This document shows positions 1 through 9,180 of a stretch of DNA of 15,000 nt, one piece after another (within the stretch, counting starts at the first letter, position 1; the number at the start of each line of letters is the position of its first letter). Location: positions 1,311,164 to 1,326,163 of the forward strand of contig NW_004754921.1 of the NCBI RefSeq assembly GCF_000188695.1. Reading direction: 5' to 3'. A program made the translations under genes and the position numbers. This stretch comes from Salpingoeca rosetta. Taxonomy: Eukaryota > Opisthokonta > Choanoflagellata > Craspedida > Salpingoecidae. A model generated the notes under the pieces. It ran no database searches and was not told the origin of the DNA. It was given only the letters and a program-made list of their open reading frames with translations.

Positions 1-228
1 ATCTACCTTTCCGACCCCTCCCCCGTCCCGCAGTTGCTGTGCTGTCCCTCAGCTGGGCGATCGATATGCCGCACCCGCGTCCATAGCACATGGCTCTGCG
101 CTTGGGGTGCAACCATGTCCTGACGTGTCACCCTTCCCTTCCCCTTCCCTCGCCAACCCCCTCCACTCCCTGGCTTTGGTGCGCATTTCAATTGTGTGCA
201 CGTGTGTGTGCTTGGGGCTGGTGTGCTC

Positions 229-297
229 CTTTCTTTCCTCTTTCCTCTTTCCTCGTTCCTCTCTTCTCTTTCCTCTTTCCTCTTTCCTCTTTCCTCT
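229..297. repeat. Polypyrimidine heptamer repeat (TTTCCTC-like)
   Basis: About nine imperfect copies of a TTTCCTC unit form an uninterrupted pyrimidine tract on the plus strand. Such homopurine/homopyrimidine tracts can form triplex (H-DNA). No exon is supported inside it. Confidence 0.8.
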
Positions 298-552
298 TGG
301 CGCCCACTTTTTCTCAGCTCTCCCCTCCCACCGCTTCCCTTTCGCCTTCCGTTCTTTCCCCACCCGCTGCCTCCACCATTGCTTCTCCTTCTGTTGCTTG
401 GGGGAGTGGTTGCGGCCGTTGTATGGCGTGCTATCAACACGGGGGGGGGGCCTTGTGGCTGGTTCCATTGGGTCATTGTGGCTGCTTTTTCTTTTGTTAT
501 TGTTTCCAACCCATGCAGGTGGTTGTGGCCTGTTGACAGCCAACCAACCAAC

Positions 553-553
<1 letters not shown>

Positions 554-621
<68 letters not shown>
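554..621. repeat. (CA)n microsatellite
   Basis: Perfect CA dinucleotide tract of about 34 units, flanked on the left by CCAA repeats. Confidence 0.97.
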
Positions 622-688
622 CGCAGCCAACCAATGCGTGGCCTGGGGATTTGCTTTCAAGCTGCTGTTACTCCTGCTTGCAACCCCA

Positions 689-729
<41 letters not shown>
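689..729. repeat. (CA)n microsatellite
   Basis: Perfect CA tract of about 20 units, some 70 bp after the previous one. It lies upstream of the acceptor-like TTTCTTGCAG at 851-860. Confidence 0.97.
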
Positions 730-730
<1 letters not shown>

Positions 731-1165
731 TTGAGCTTTTGTTCTGTTCCTTCTTCTCCCAAGCGTTTTGTCCGACGTGTAGCTTCGGGTGCGGCCGCTG
801 TTGGTCCGGGTTGGCTGTGGTTGGTGCTTGGTGGTGACATCATTGCCACATTTCTTGCAGCCGTGCTCTGTGTCTGCACTGGGCGCGCTTTTGTCTTTGT
901 GTGCGTGTGTTGTCAAAGCCGTTATTGCTTGAGCGGACTTTCTTTTCTTTCTTGCTGTCGAACGTTGAGCCAGCCACTGATTCATTTTCCACACTTCCCT
1001 CTCTCTCGCGCACACAACGTGTCAAGTCTGCCAAGCACACTGTCGCTCCCGTGCCCTGCCACCATCACCTGCTGTGCCCAGATCCCATCGCACGACCCGC
1101 TGCCCCCCTTCCCTTCCCTTGTCCCTTCTCCGCCTCCTCCTTTTCTCCCTTCAGCACCACCAAGC

Positions 1166-2763
1166 ATGTCTCGCACCAACGAAGGTTGTGTGCCTTTCTT
1201 GGTGTGCGTGCTTGCAAGCAAGCAACCTTCCTTGCAAACATCACCATCACCACCCTCATACCCATCCATCCATGTCCACAGTTCACGGTTTCTTTGCATC
1301 ACCGCACAACACAGCCCACCTGTGTTGCTCGCCCTGTCCCCTCTCACTCCTCACTCGTTCGCTTCTCGCCTGCCTGTCACCTGTGCGCTGTCGCCTGCTG
1401 CAGATGTGAACGTGTCACCGAGCGTGGGCCCCGCTGAGCCATCCAGCCCCCGAGTGGAAGCCAAGCCAAGCACCCCTGCCGACGTGCATGCAAGCACGCA
1501 AGGCAACGGCCGCCGCCCGGCCAACCCGCCGCCACCAAGGCCCACCCGCAGCCGCGCCTCCCTGCCCACGCAAGGTGGTGCTGCTACGGCCACTCGGCCC
1601 TGCCTTTGCTCTCATGCACGCTGCCACAGCCTTGCTCCGTCTTCATCTGCCTGCATTCACGAGTTTCCCTCACCTCGGTTTGCATACATGCACGCATGCA
1701 ACCCAACCTCACATACGCACGCATGTACATGCGCATGAACTCGCACACTCACACACTCACACATTCACACACTCACGCACATTCACACATGTACGCATGC
1801 ACGGCAGCTTCGGCACAGTTCTCGTTTGAGGACGAACCTGCTGGCCAAGGCGGAGACGGGCGCCCGCGCATGCCAGCAACCCACTCCGTCCCTGCCCTGC
1901 TCGGCGCCAGCACAACAGCCACGGGGGCGGTGCAGCGGGACCTCGAGCAGCGGCGGGTGTCGTCCTCCTCTGTCGCGTCCCGCAGCGAATCTGCATCCCC
2001 AACGGCACTCGCGCAGCTCTCCGACTTGGCCAGTGACGACGACGACGACGGGGGCGACGATTTCGCCATTGCTGTGCAGGTGCAGCAAGGCTCGCAGGTG
2101 GATGCATGCATGCACGGCACGATAGCCCTTGGAGCCACCACTGCTGGTGAGCACAATGGTGCTCCTGATGCCTCTGCGGATGGCGCTGCTACGACCACGT
2201 CGCTTGCCGCCAGTGGTGTCGCTCTCTCGACCATCACCACTGCCAGTGATGCTGCCACTCAAACAAGTCGTGTCGCCAATCCCAGCCCTGCGGTCGCTGG
2301 CACTGCCTCCACCACCACCACCACTGCTGATGATGCGGCCTCAAGCCCTACCGCCGTCGATTCCCTTTCGGCCATGGACGCCATCGCCACGCCTGTCCTG
2401 TCTCCCGTCATTGACACCCCACCCACCTCCACCTCGACCATCACGCCCCGCCCCACCCCAGCCACCACCAGCACCACCAACGCTACGATGACCACCAACG
2501 CTACGATGACCACCAACACGACAGCCACCACCCCGTACCCTGTGCGGGACATTGAGATTGTCGGGGTAAGCGGCACCGTGGGAGCCGTTGATCAGCAGCC
2601 AGCGCGTGCTCTCCGCCGCAACGCCGCCTCCCTCCATCTCCAGCATATGAACACCTCGTCCGCGCTGGGCGTTGGGAGCGGGCGCTTTACACCTGGCTCG
2701 CCTCTGCCGCAAGCACACGAGCACGTGTTTGTCTTCCCGGGTGACAATGATGACCACAACAAC

Positions 2764-2794
<31 letters not shown>

Positions 2795-3255
2795 GGGGCC
2801 CTGGTGGCGGGCACCACGAGCACGGCGCCGTTGACGGCAACCACCACGATGACGCCATTCGCCTGCGCAACGACAGGTTTGTTGCGGCTGTGCTGCGGGT
2901 GCTGGCCCCGCTGGTGTCGCTTGGCCGCCACGTGCCCGTACGCCGGCTGCCCGAGCTTGTTCGCCACGCGTCTCTGGCCCGCCGTAACCGCGGTGGCGCC
3001 AACCCCGCGCCCATGATGGCTGATGGTGTGGCCCTCATCCCGCCAGACAGCGACAACAACGGCAACGATGGCGATGGCGAGCAGCACATGTTTGACAACC
3101 CGCTCGCCAATGGCGGCCCTGGCAATGGTGCTGAGAACGGGGCAGTGCCGCCGCCCAACAGCCCACAGCAGCAACGCCGCCGCCGCCGCCGTGAGCGCGC
3201 GTACGTTCGCATCGGCACGCGGCTCAAGGGCGCCTGGGTCAGCCGCAAACGCTGA
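1166..3255 (+). CDS. Hypothetical low-complexity protein with polyQ run and basic C-terminus (3 exons, 545 aa)
   Basis: Proposed coding exons are 1166-1184, 1404-1574 and 1808-3255. The introns, 1185-1403 and 1575-1807, are both phase 1. Donors are GAAG|GTTGTG and CAAG|GTGGTG; acceptors are CTGCAG and CGGCAG. The joined frame is open and ends in TGA at 3253-3255. I do not recognise a family. The protein is rich in Ser, Thr, Ala and Pro. It has a five-Asp run at about residues 140-144, a duplicated TTNATM hexapeptide near 286-297, ten consecutive Gln at 383-392, His/Asn/Asp-rich sequence after that, and a mildly hydrophobic stretch near 421-436. The C-terminus holds six consecutive Arg and ends WVSRKR. 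There is no signal peptide or clear transmembrane helix. Most of it is probably disordered. The start is uncertain because the first exon follows a strong acceptor at 1154 and upstream sequence is open in frame, so it could be an internal exon. Confidence 0.65.
1743..1791. repeat. CACA/CACT simple repeat in intron 2 of gene 1
   Basis: Imperfect CACACT/CACATT repeat ending 16 bp before the proposed acceptor at 1807. It follows the pattern, seen elsewhere in the window, of sense-strand CA tracts just upstream of 3' splice sites. Confidence 0.8.
2473..2508 (+). repeat. 18-bp in-frame tandem duplication in gene 1
   Basis: Two exact copies of an 18-bp unit at 2473-2490 and 2491-2508, each encoding TTNATM, followed by a diverged third copy (TTNTTA). 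The unit keeps the reading frame, as expected in a tolerated disordered region. Confidence 0.9.
2764..2793 (+). repeat. CAG repeat encoding ten glutamines
   Basis: Ten Gln codons, CAG except for a single CAA interruption. It is an in-frame trinucleotide repeat in the last exon of gene 1. Confidence 0.95.
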
Positions 3256-3968
3256 GGAGTGGCAGTGAGGGGACGCGCACGTGCGGATGGATGAAGGCAG
3301 CAAGAGCTGTCGCTGAGGTGTCGTGTTGGTGTTTTGTCAAGTTGAGGTCGATCGATGAAGCGATCTCGGTGGTGGTGGTGGTGGTCGATGGTGGCCGGTC
3401 CACTGTCACGGTATCTGACAACAACATGGCCGTTGTGTGCTCCCCGTCCCCCGCCCCTCTTTGTTCCGTGTGCACGTGTGCGTGTATCCATGTGCTCGCC
3501 CATTCTTCCACTTTCAAGTCTTTTTCTCCTTCAATCAAAGTTGCTGCCATTGTTATGGCGGCTGTGGGTGCTGGCCTTGCCTGATGTTATCTTCTCCATG
3601 CGTTTGTTTGTGAAACGTCATTTCACAGGCTTGTTTCCACACAATCAACTGTTTCTTCCCTTTCTTTTCACATGACATCATTTGTCCTACTTGTCTCGTG
3701 TCTTCTTTCGTCACGGCCCTCCTTTTGAGTTGCCTTTCGCCCGAGCGTATCGGTGGGTACCAGATGCGCTTTCATTGCTTGTTTCGTTCCCTTCCCCCCC
3801 CCGCCACTCCTTCTCCTCGCTCTTACCTGAACCCGCTTCACTGCTGATGATCATTTCGTGTGGTGTGTCTTGTCTTGCGATGCGGTTGTTGCTGTCTCGG
3901 TCAAGATTTCAATCAATGTTGACGGTGAATCACAATGCAAAACCCCAAACAAAACAGCGCTTGACGTT

Positions 3969-4033
3969 CACACACACACACACTTGCATGCACACTCACA
4001 CACACACACACACTCACTCACTCACTCACTCAC
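3969..4033. repeat. CA / CACT microsatellite
   Basis: CACACA tracts are followed by consecutive CACT tetramers at about 4011-4031. The repeat directly abuts the 17-bp tandem duplication. Confidence 0.9.
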
Positions 4034-4067
4034 ACGCGTGTTGACATTGTACGCGTGTTGACATTGT
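4034..4067. repeat. 17-bp exact tandem duplication
   Basis: The unit ACGCGTGTTGACATTGT occurs twice back to back at 4034-4050 and 4051-4067. It lies between the 3' ends of convergent genes. Confidence 0.95.
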
Positions 4068-4336
4068 ATTGTGGTTGCGGGATTTGTATTAACTGGTGTT
4101 GAAAGGGAGAATGGATGGGAGGTAGGGGCAGCTTAGGAAGAACGCAAGTTAATTCATGCAACGCCAGAAAGACAGGACACACGATAACGAGAACATGGGG
4201 CAAGCAGTTGATGTATTTGCAGTGGCTGTTCGCGGCGCACGAATGCACACCCTCACGCTTGAAGCAAAATGCACATGGCTGAGATGAGCATTCAGGAATC
4301 ACACGACACACGACACGCGGTCGCGTGCTGGCAGCA

Positions 4337-7190
4337 TCACTGGTCGTCCCAGTCAGAGTCGACCTGCGTGTGCACGCGCATGTACATGGTGGTGCTTGTC
4401 TGGCGGCGGGAGCGTCGAACGACGACGACAACGGAGGCGATGATGACAATCAGACCGGCCACACACCCGCCAATGATGCCGAGGAGCGTGGTGAGCGACA
4501 CTGCGGGTGGTGATCATGGTGGTGGTAGTGGTTGGCCGGAGACGAGAGGATGGGATCAGAGTGAGAATATCAGGTCAGAGGAGTGTGAGCAAGCGTGAAA
4601 GTGCGAGTGTGCTGAAAGTGCCTGTGAATGCAAGGGCAAGTCAGGCAGAAGTGTCTGGGGGCCGCAAGTTTAAACGTGGCAGTGCCAACTACACCCAGCA
4701 CAGCAACACAGCACAGCAGCACATGGCGCGCGTGACGCCAGAGAACACAACAGATGCGCACGCAAACAACTCACTATTGCCAATGACACCGCCATCATCA
4801 CCACTGCCGTTGCCGCTACTGCCACTGCTGCTGTGTCCGCTTGAGCCGCGGGTGACAGCCGGCACCTTCTTGCCGCTGCAGTCGCGAGTGGGCGCATCGA
4901 TGCCGCACACAGACCAGTACCCGCTCAGTTCGAGCAGCTGCACCGCGCAGGCAGGGGCGATGGTAACGTGCGAGGAGAAGGAGAGAACGAGGTGAGGCAC
5001 GTTCACAGAGAACGCTTGTCGTTGCCCATGTACACACGCACACATACGCACGCACATACACACACACATGCGCACACATGCGGAAAACGTGTGCCTGTAG
5101 CAAGCACGCAGCGCCGCCGCCCCTCCTCTGGCCCTCTCCAGTGACGCACTCGCTCCACCAACAGGAAAACACGACACATACCACACAACATCCACCAGAC
5201 TACAAACCACCACCAAAGAGACAAACCAGCACCAAGCCCGCACCATGTCTGGGTCGACCAGGTTGTCGTTGATCTGGTCGAGGGCGCGCACGACCTCGGC
5301 ATAGCAGCAGCCGAGGTTGTCGTCAATGCCAGACAGCAGCGCGTGGCACGCGTCGTCGCACGTGGCCGCAGCGCCCGTCGCCTGCGGGAGGGGGGCGTGG
5401 TGATGAAGGAAGCAGTGTTGGTGGTGGTGATAGTGGTGGTGAGATGGGGGACTGCTAACGAAGCCACCGCCGCTCGCATAAACACGCACACACATACACA
5501 CACACATACACACATACACACATACACACAAAGGCGAGCCACTACAACTACCCTCTCCCCCCCCCCTTGTTTTTTTTTTCCTTGTCACCGTCCCTCGCAC
5601 TGCTTGCGTCCCCCTGACCGTGTTGCAGAAACTGGTCGTGCCGTCAAAGGAGACGAGCTCGTTCTCAACAAGAGCAAAGTCGAGAAGTTTAACACCGCAC
5701 GAGTCACCATCATTGTCGGTGGTGCAGAACAACTCGGCAGCGCCCAGAAACTGGTCGACGTACATGTCGAGATGGGGCACCTCCTGTTGCGCGGGGAATC
5801 GGTGGCGTGACGAACGCGGGGGACATGGTGTGGGTGTTCGTGAGTGGGTGGTGGTGAGTCAGAATGTGAGTGAATGTGAGGAGTGAGAGAGGAGACTGGA
5901 AACTTGAATGTTGAAGGTACGCTTCACGACGAACTCAATCCACACCACGCACACGCGCACACGTGTTCGCCCACACGCGTCCACCCACACGCACATGTGT
6001 ACAAACACACGCCACAATGACAAGAACGTACGTCCACATCTTCAAAGTTAATACAGGTTGGAATCAGGTTGAGGAGCTGGCTCCAGCAGGAGGGTGCGCC
6101 CGAATTCGTCTTCTTGCACAATGTTGTCACAGCAGACTTGGCAACCTGATGCAACAGCAGGAGTGAGGGAGGATATCAGCGACGTTAACGATGTCGGCAT
6201 TGGGGATGCGAGGCACATTCAGCCGTGGGTAGCACACTCGCGCACAAAAACAAACATATACACATACATACATCCAAGCGCACACGCGCGCATACACACA
6301 CGCACACGCGCAATTGCATACACACGCGTGCAAAGGCAGTCTACGCACGTCTGAGAACTTCTTCAGGGTGTCCTCGAGCTCGTCAAAGTTGTCGGAGGTA
6401 CATGCGATTGGATCCGTCAGGCAGTCAGATGACACTTGGCCTTGCACTGCAACGAATTTCGAAATGAGACAAACAAATAATGAAAGCATCATCGAGGAAG
6501 AGCGAGCGCAGATATGTACAGGTGAGAGAGTGAGCATGAGTTTGTGTGTCCGTGTGTGTGTCTGTGTTCGCGTGCCCGGGGGAAAACAGGAGAGAGAACC
6601 GTTGGACACAGCGTGCCGTGTGCTGGCGTGGAAGAGTTGAAAAGAAAGCCACATCAAGTCACATCAAGTCACATCAAGTCACATCAAGTCACATCAAGTC
6701 ACATCAAGTCACATCAAGTCACATCAAGTCACATCAAGTCACATCAAGTCACATCAAGTCACATCAAGTCACATCAAGTCACATCAAGTCACATCAAGTC
6801 ACATCAAGTCGTGCTGAAACCCAAAAACGTACGGTCATCGATCAAGGGCTGGAGCGCCTTGATGAGGGGTGGGATGCACTGCAGGCTGAAAGAAATGCCC
6901 TCTGAGGTGGTCAGGCATGATGAGTCAAAGGGAATCCCTGCATCATCGTCGCCATCAAAGGACACGTTGTCGTCGTCGTCATCCAAAACCCCTGCAGCAT
7001 ACAAACGGTAACCGCGTGAGTGCTGGGGGACAGTCACAGCAAACATCGTACGGAACGTGTCACCCCACCGCACATCGTCACACCCATGTGTCAACCACCC
7101 CCCAAAAAAAAAGGAGCCATGACATGTACACGGCAGTTGCCGACCTCGGCGCACACGGCTTGATTCTGTGGCGATGGTCATGACCAACAT
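4337..7190 (-). CDS. Probable type I membrane protein with repeated cysteine motif (8 exons, 348 aa)
   Basis: Exons in transcript order are 7145-7190, 6833-6991, 6349-6446, 6032-6145, 5619-5783, 5244-5381, 4775-4937 and 4337-4500. Phases match at every junction and the sum is 349 codons including TGA (4337-4339). Several donors are strong (GTACGT at 6832 and 6031, GTGAGT at 4774); acceptors end CAG. The donor at 5618 (GTCAGG) has an in-frame competitor, GTGACA, further into the intron. The ectodomain has 16 cysteines. Three units end in a short helix-like stretch plus Cys and are followed 8-9 residues later by another Cys (TTLC..PSC, ELFC..DSC, WSVC..RDC). A Gly/Ser linker (about 273-290) precedes one transmembrane helix (about 300-322), then a 26-residue tail starting RRSRRQ, with one Tyr, ending DSDWDDQ. 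This layout suggests a surface receptor or adhesion protein, but I recognise no family. The 5' end is the weak point: the first exon has no signal peptide. Confidence 0.7.
4501..4774 (-). other. Intron 7 of the membrane-protein gene
   Basis: On the minus strand it starts GTGAGT and ends CCCGCAG, phase 1. The split codon becomes Met just before the transmembrane helix, so the membrane anchor and tail are encoded on a single final exon. Confidence 0.75.
6447..6832 (-). other. Intron 2 of the membrane-protein gene, carrying a minisatellite
   Basis: Donor GTACGT and acceptor TTGCAG on the minus strand, phase 1 on both sides. About 40% of the intron is the 10-bp minisatellite at 6651-6810. The minus-strand sense has a CACACG-rich stretch (about 6541-6572) between the minisatellite and the acceptor. 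Confidence 0.75.
6651..6810. repeat. Perfect 10-bp minisatellite, 16 copies (ACATCAAGTC)
   Basis: Sixteen identical back-to-back copies of ACATCAAGTC fill 160 bp with no substitution. Because ten is not a multiple of three and no phase creates a stop on the plus strand, all three plus frames stay open here, which gives spurious Ser-His-Gln-Val-Thr peptides. The tract is intronic in the minus-strand gene. Confidence 0.98.
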
Positions 7191-7428
7191 GCTGGACCGG
7201 TCTAGTGAGCTGCTTGTATTTGCTATTCACTATGACGGCATCGAACGACGTCAAAATTGACCAAAACGGGGCTACACTATCTACAAGTTATACTACTCTC
7301 ACGTCTTTTTGATGGTGAGCAGGCCGTCAGGAACTCATATGGACAGAGGTAGCGTGAGTACGACTAGTTTTCCTTGCTATGACTGAGTTCTATACGATGT
7401 GCAAATGCTGACTCCACACCAAAACGCT
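7191..7428. promoter_or_regulatory. Putative bidirectional promoter between divergent genes
   Basis: This stretch separates the 5' end of the minus-strand membrane-protein gene from the GrpE gene. It is visibly less GC-rich than its surroundings and lacks GT/CA repeats, unlike nearly all other non-coding DNA in the window. No canonical TATA box is obvious. Promoter identity is inferred from position and composition only. Confidence 0.4.
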
Positions 7429-7456
7429 GTGTCTGTGTGTGTCTGTGTGCCTGTGT

Positions 7457-7506
<50 letters not shown>

Positions 7507-7644
7507 GTGTGTGTTTGTGTGTCTGTGTCTGTGTGTGTCTGTGTCTGTGTGTGTGTGTCTGTGTGTGGGTGTGTCTTCGTGTCTTTCTGTGTGCCTGTGT
7601 GTCTGTGTGTGCTTGTGTCTGTGTCTGTCCTCTTCTCTCATGCA
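7429..7644 (+). other. GT-rich tract and possible 5' UTR intron of the GrpE gene
   Basis: A long (GT)n/(GTCT) tract (about 7429-7630) is followed by a pyrimidine stretch and an acceptor-like CTCTCATGCAG ending at 7644. The order GT-rich, then pyrimidine, then CAG matches introns inside the same gene, so this may be an intron in the 5' UTR. The donor is not definable in the GT repeat. Confidence 0.45.
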
Positions 7645-7698
7645 GTGCAGCACACGTACTTCACAGTAGCTCAAGACCGCTGCCAGCCAGCAAGCAAA

Positions 7699-7726
7699 CC
7701 AAGCCAAGCCAAGTCAAGCCAAGCAA
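7699..7726. repeat. CCAAG pentamer repeat in the GrpE 5' leader
   Basis: Several imperfect AAGCC/CCAAG pentamers lie about 45-70 bp upstream of the GrpE start. On the minus strand a pentamer with this sequence encodes hydrophobic Ala/Trp/Leu/Gly residues in every frame, which matters for the alternative signal peptide discussed in the findings. Confidence 0.8.
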
Positions 7727-7771
7727 CGCCCGCAACACGTTCATACACCAAACCTTAGTCACACTGTCGAC

Positions 7772-9146
7772 ATGAGTAGTCAAGTGATGCGCATGTGCAC
7801 CAGCACCCTGCGTGTACTTCCACGCGCGGGTGGCCTTGTTGCCCCTCGAGCCGCCTTTGCGCAGCCACACCTCGTTCACCAGAGGCCGGCGGGCTCGGGA
7901 TTTGCACGGTTCATTTCCTTCAAGTCCTTCATGGGCAGCAATGACAAGCAAGGTGTGTGTGTGATTGTGTGTGTGTGTGTGTTATGGTGTGTGCTTGTGA
8001 TTGTGTGTGACTGTGTGTGATTGTGTGTGTGTGTGTGATCACATCAAATGAGTTTGTATCTGGCGCGTCGTTGTTGCAGCTTCCTCGCTCGTGTGGACCC
8101 GATTTTGCACATCCCCGCTGTCACATTTGTTGCGAATGCACGCACACGCACACATGTCTTGCTTTTGTTTCGCTCTGCTCATGGCCATACCACTACCATC
8201 ATCACTACCACGACTACACTGAAGAGGAGAGCAAGGCAGATGACAACAAGTCCGAAACAACCCAAGCACAAGAACAACAGCAGCAAGCACAAGGCCAGGA
8301 GGGCGCTTCGGCTCAGGACGCCGCGAGTGAAGCTGACCCGCACGTTACAGAACTCGAGCAGCAGCTGAAAACTGCCCAGGAAGAAGCAAAGGACCTCAAG
8401 GTGCATGCATCCGCATTCTGGTGCACTGTGTTCCTACTGCTGGCTATGTGGTCGACAAACATTTCCTGCTATCGCCGCAGAGTTGTCGCCCCACTGGTTT
8501 GCTCCTGTGCGTGATGCCATGGTCGTGCACTCACAGCTGTGTACATTTGTGTGTGTGTGTGTGCGTGTGTCTGTGTGTGTGTTTATGCTACAATGTTGCT
8601 GGTGTTTTGTTTCTTTGTTTGAACAGGAGAAGTACCTGCGTGCGCTTGCGGAGATGGAGAATGTGCGGGAGCGTGCACGCCACCAAGTCGAGGACGCCAA
8701 ACACTACGGCATCCAGAAGTTTGCAAAGGACATGCTTGAGATTGCAGATGTTCTCCAGGTGATGCGTTCACACTCGTTTTGTGTACGTGTGTGGGTGTGG
8801 GTGTGTGCATGATGTGTGGGCACGTGCGCAACTGTGTGTGCGTGAGTTCCGCAGTTGGTTGCGTTTGTGCGGCCTCGAGCATAGCTGCCTGCACCGCTGC
8901 AATACAACTTCCAACATGGCAAGGCGCCAGCTCACATGTGCGCACCGTGCGTTGTTGTGGATCCAGCTTGCCCTTGACAACGTGCCCCAGGATGCCAAGG
9001 AGCACGGTGACGCTCAGGCGCTCAGAGACCTGAACGACGGCCTTCAGACGTACGTGTGTGTGTGTGTGTGTGTCTGTGTGGGTGGGTGTTTGTGTGTGTG
9101 TGTGTGTGTCTGTGTGTCTGTGTGTCTGTGTTTGTGGGTGGATGGG

Positions 9147-9180
<34 letters not shown>

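Larger units (their letters stand above)
1..1154. other. Repeat-rich region upstream of gene 1, no supported coding exon
   Basis: This stretch holds pyrimidine-rich heptamer repeats, two long CA tracts, a G-run near 441-450 and CT-rich sequence. One plus-strand frame is open almost throughout, but its translation is low-complexity (His-Thr runs, Ser/Phe/Leu runs), so the openness comes from repeats rather than coding. Acceptor-like sites are visible ending near 518 (CATGCAG), 860 (TTTCTTGCAG) and 1154 (CTCCCTTCAG). A small segment 861-898 lies between the second acceptor and a GTGTGC donor and could be a non-coding 5' UTR exon of the downstream gene. I infer promoter, 5' UTR and intron sequence. 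Confidence 0.5.
3256..4336. other. Intergenic region between convergent genes
   Basis: It holds the 3' flanks of gene 1 (plus) and of the membrane-protein gene (minus). I see no coding exon with good splice signals and no canonical AATAAA near either stop codon. It contains a GGT/GTG run (3369-3385), CT-rich stretches, a CA/CACT microsatellite (about 3969-4033) and a 17-bp tandem duplication (4034-4067). Small open frames here translate to low-complexity sequence. Confidence 0.6.

Noticed and set aside
34..90. Possible last exon of an upstream gene (acceptor CCCGCAG, then about 16 codons to TAG)
   Set aside because: Too short and unsupported by any recognisable protein sequence or upstream exon inside the window.
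3..879. Long minus-strand open frames with Cys-Val runs
   Set aside because: They are translations of CA/GT microsatellites and of the TTTCCTC repeat, with no plausible protein composition.
107..1738. A 543-codon open frame on the plus strand
   Set aside because: The translation is dominated by His-Thr from CA repeats and by Ser/Phe/Leu/Pro from pyrimidine runs. It has good internal splice sites, and only the 1166-1184 and 1404-1574 parts fit a gene model.
6651..6810. CRISPR array
   Set aside because: There are no unique spacers: it is a 10-bp unit repeated exactly, inside a eukaryotic intron.
6544..7011. Plus-strand frames rich in Ser-His-Gln-Val-Thr repeats
   Set aside because: They come from the 10-bp minisatellite, open in all three plus frames, and lie antisense to phase-consistent exons of the minus-strand gene.
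7399..7775. Plus-strand Cys-Val-rich open frames before GrpE
   Set aside because: They are pure GT-repeat translation upstream of a clear mitochondrial presequence start.
8080..8160. Extra GrpE exon after TTGCAG at 8079
   Set aside because: The translated sequence is unlike GrpE, and including it would need another unsupported donor. Direct joining of 7952 to 8225 keeps frame.
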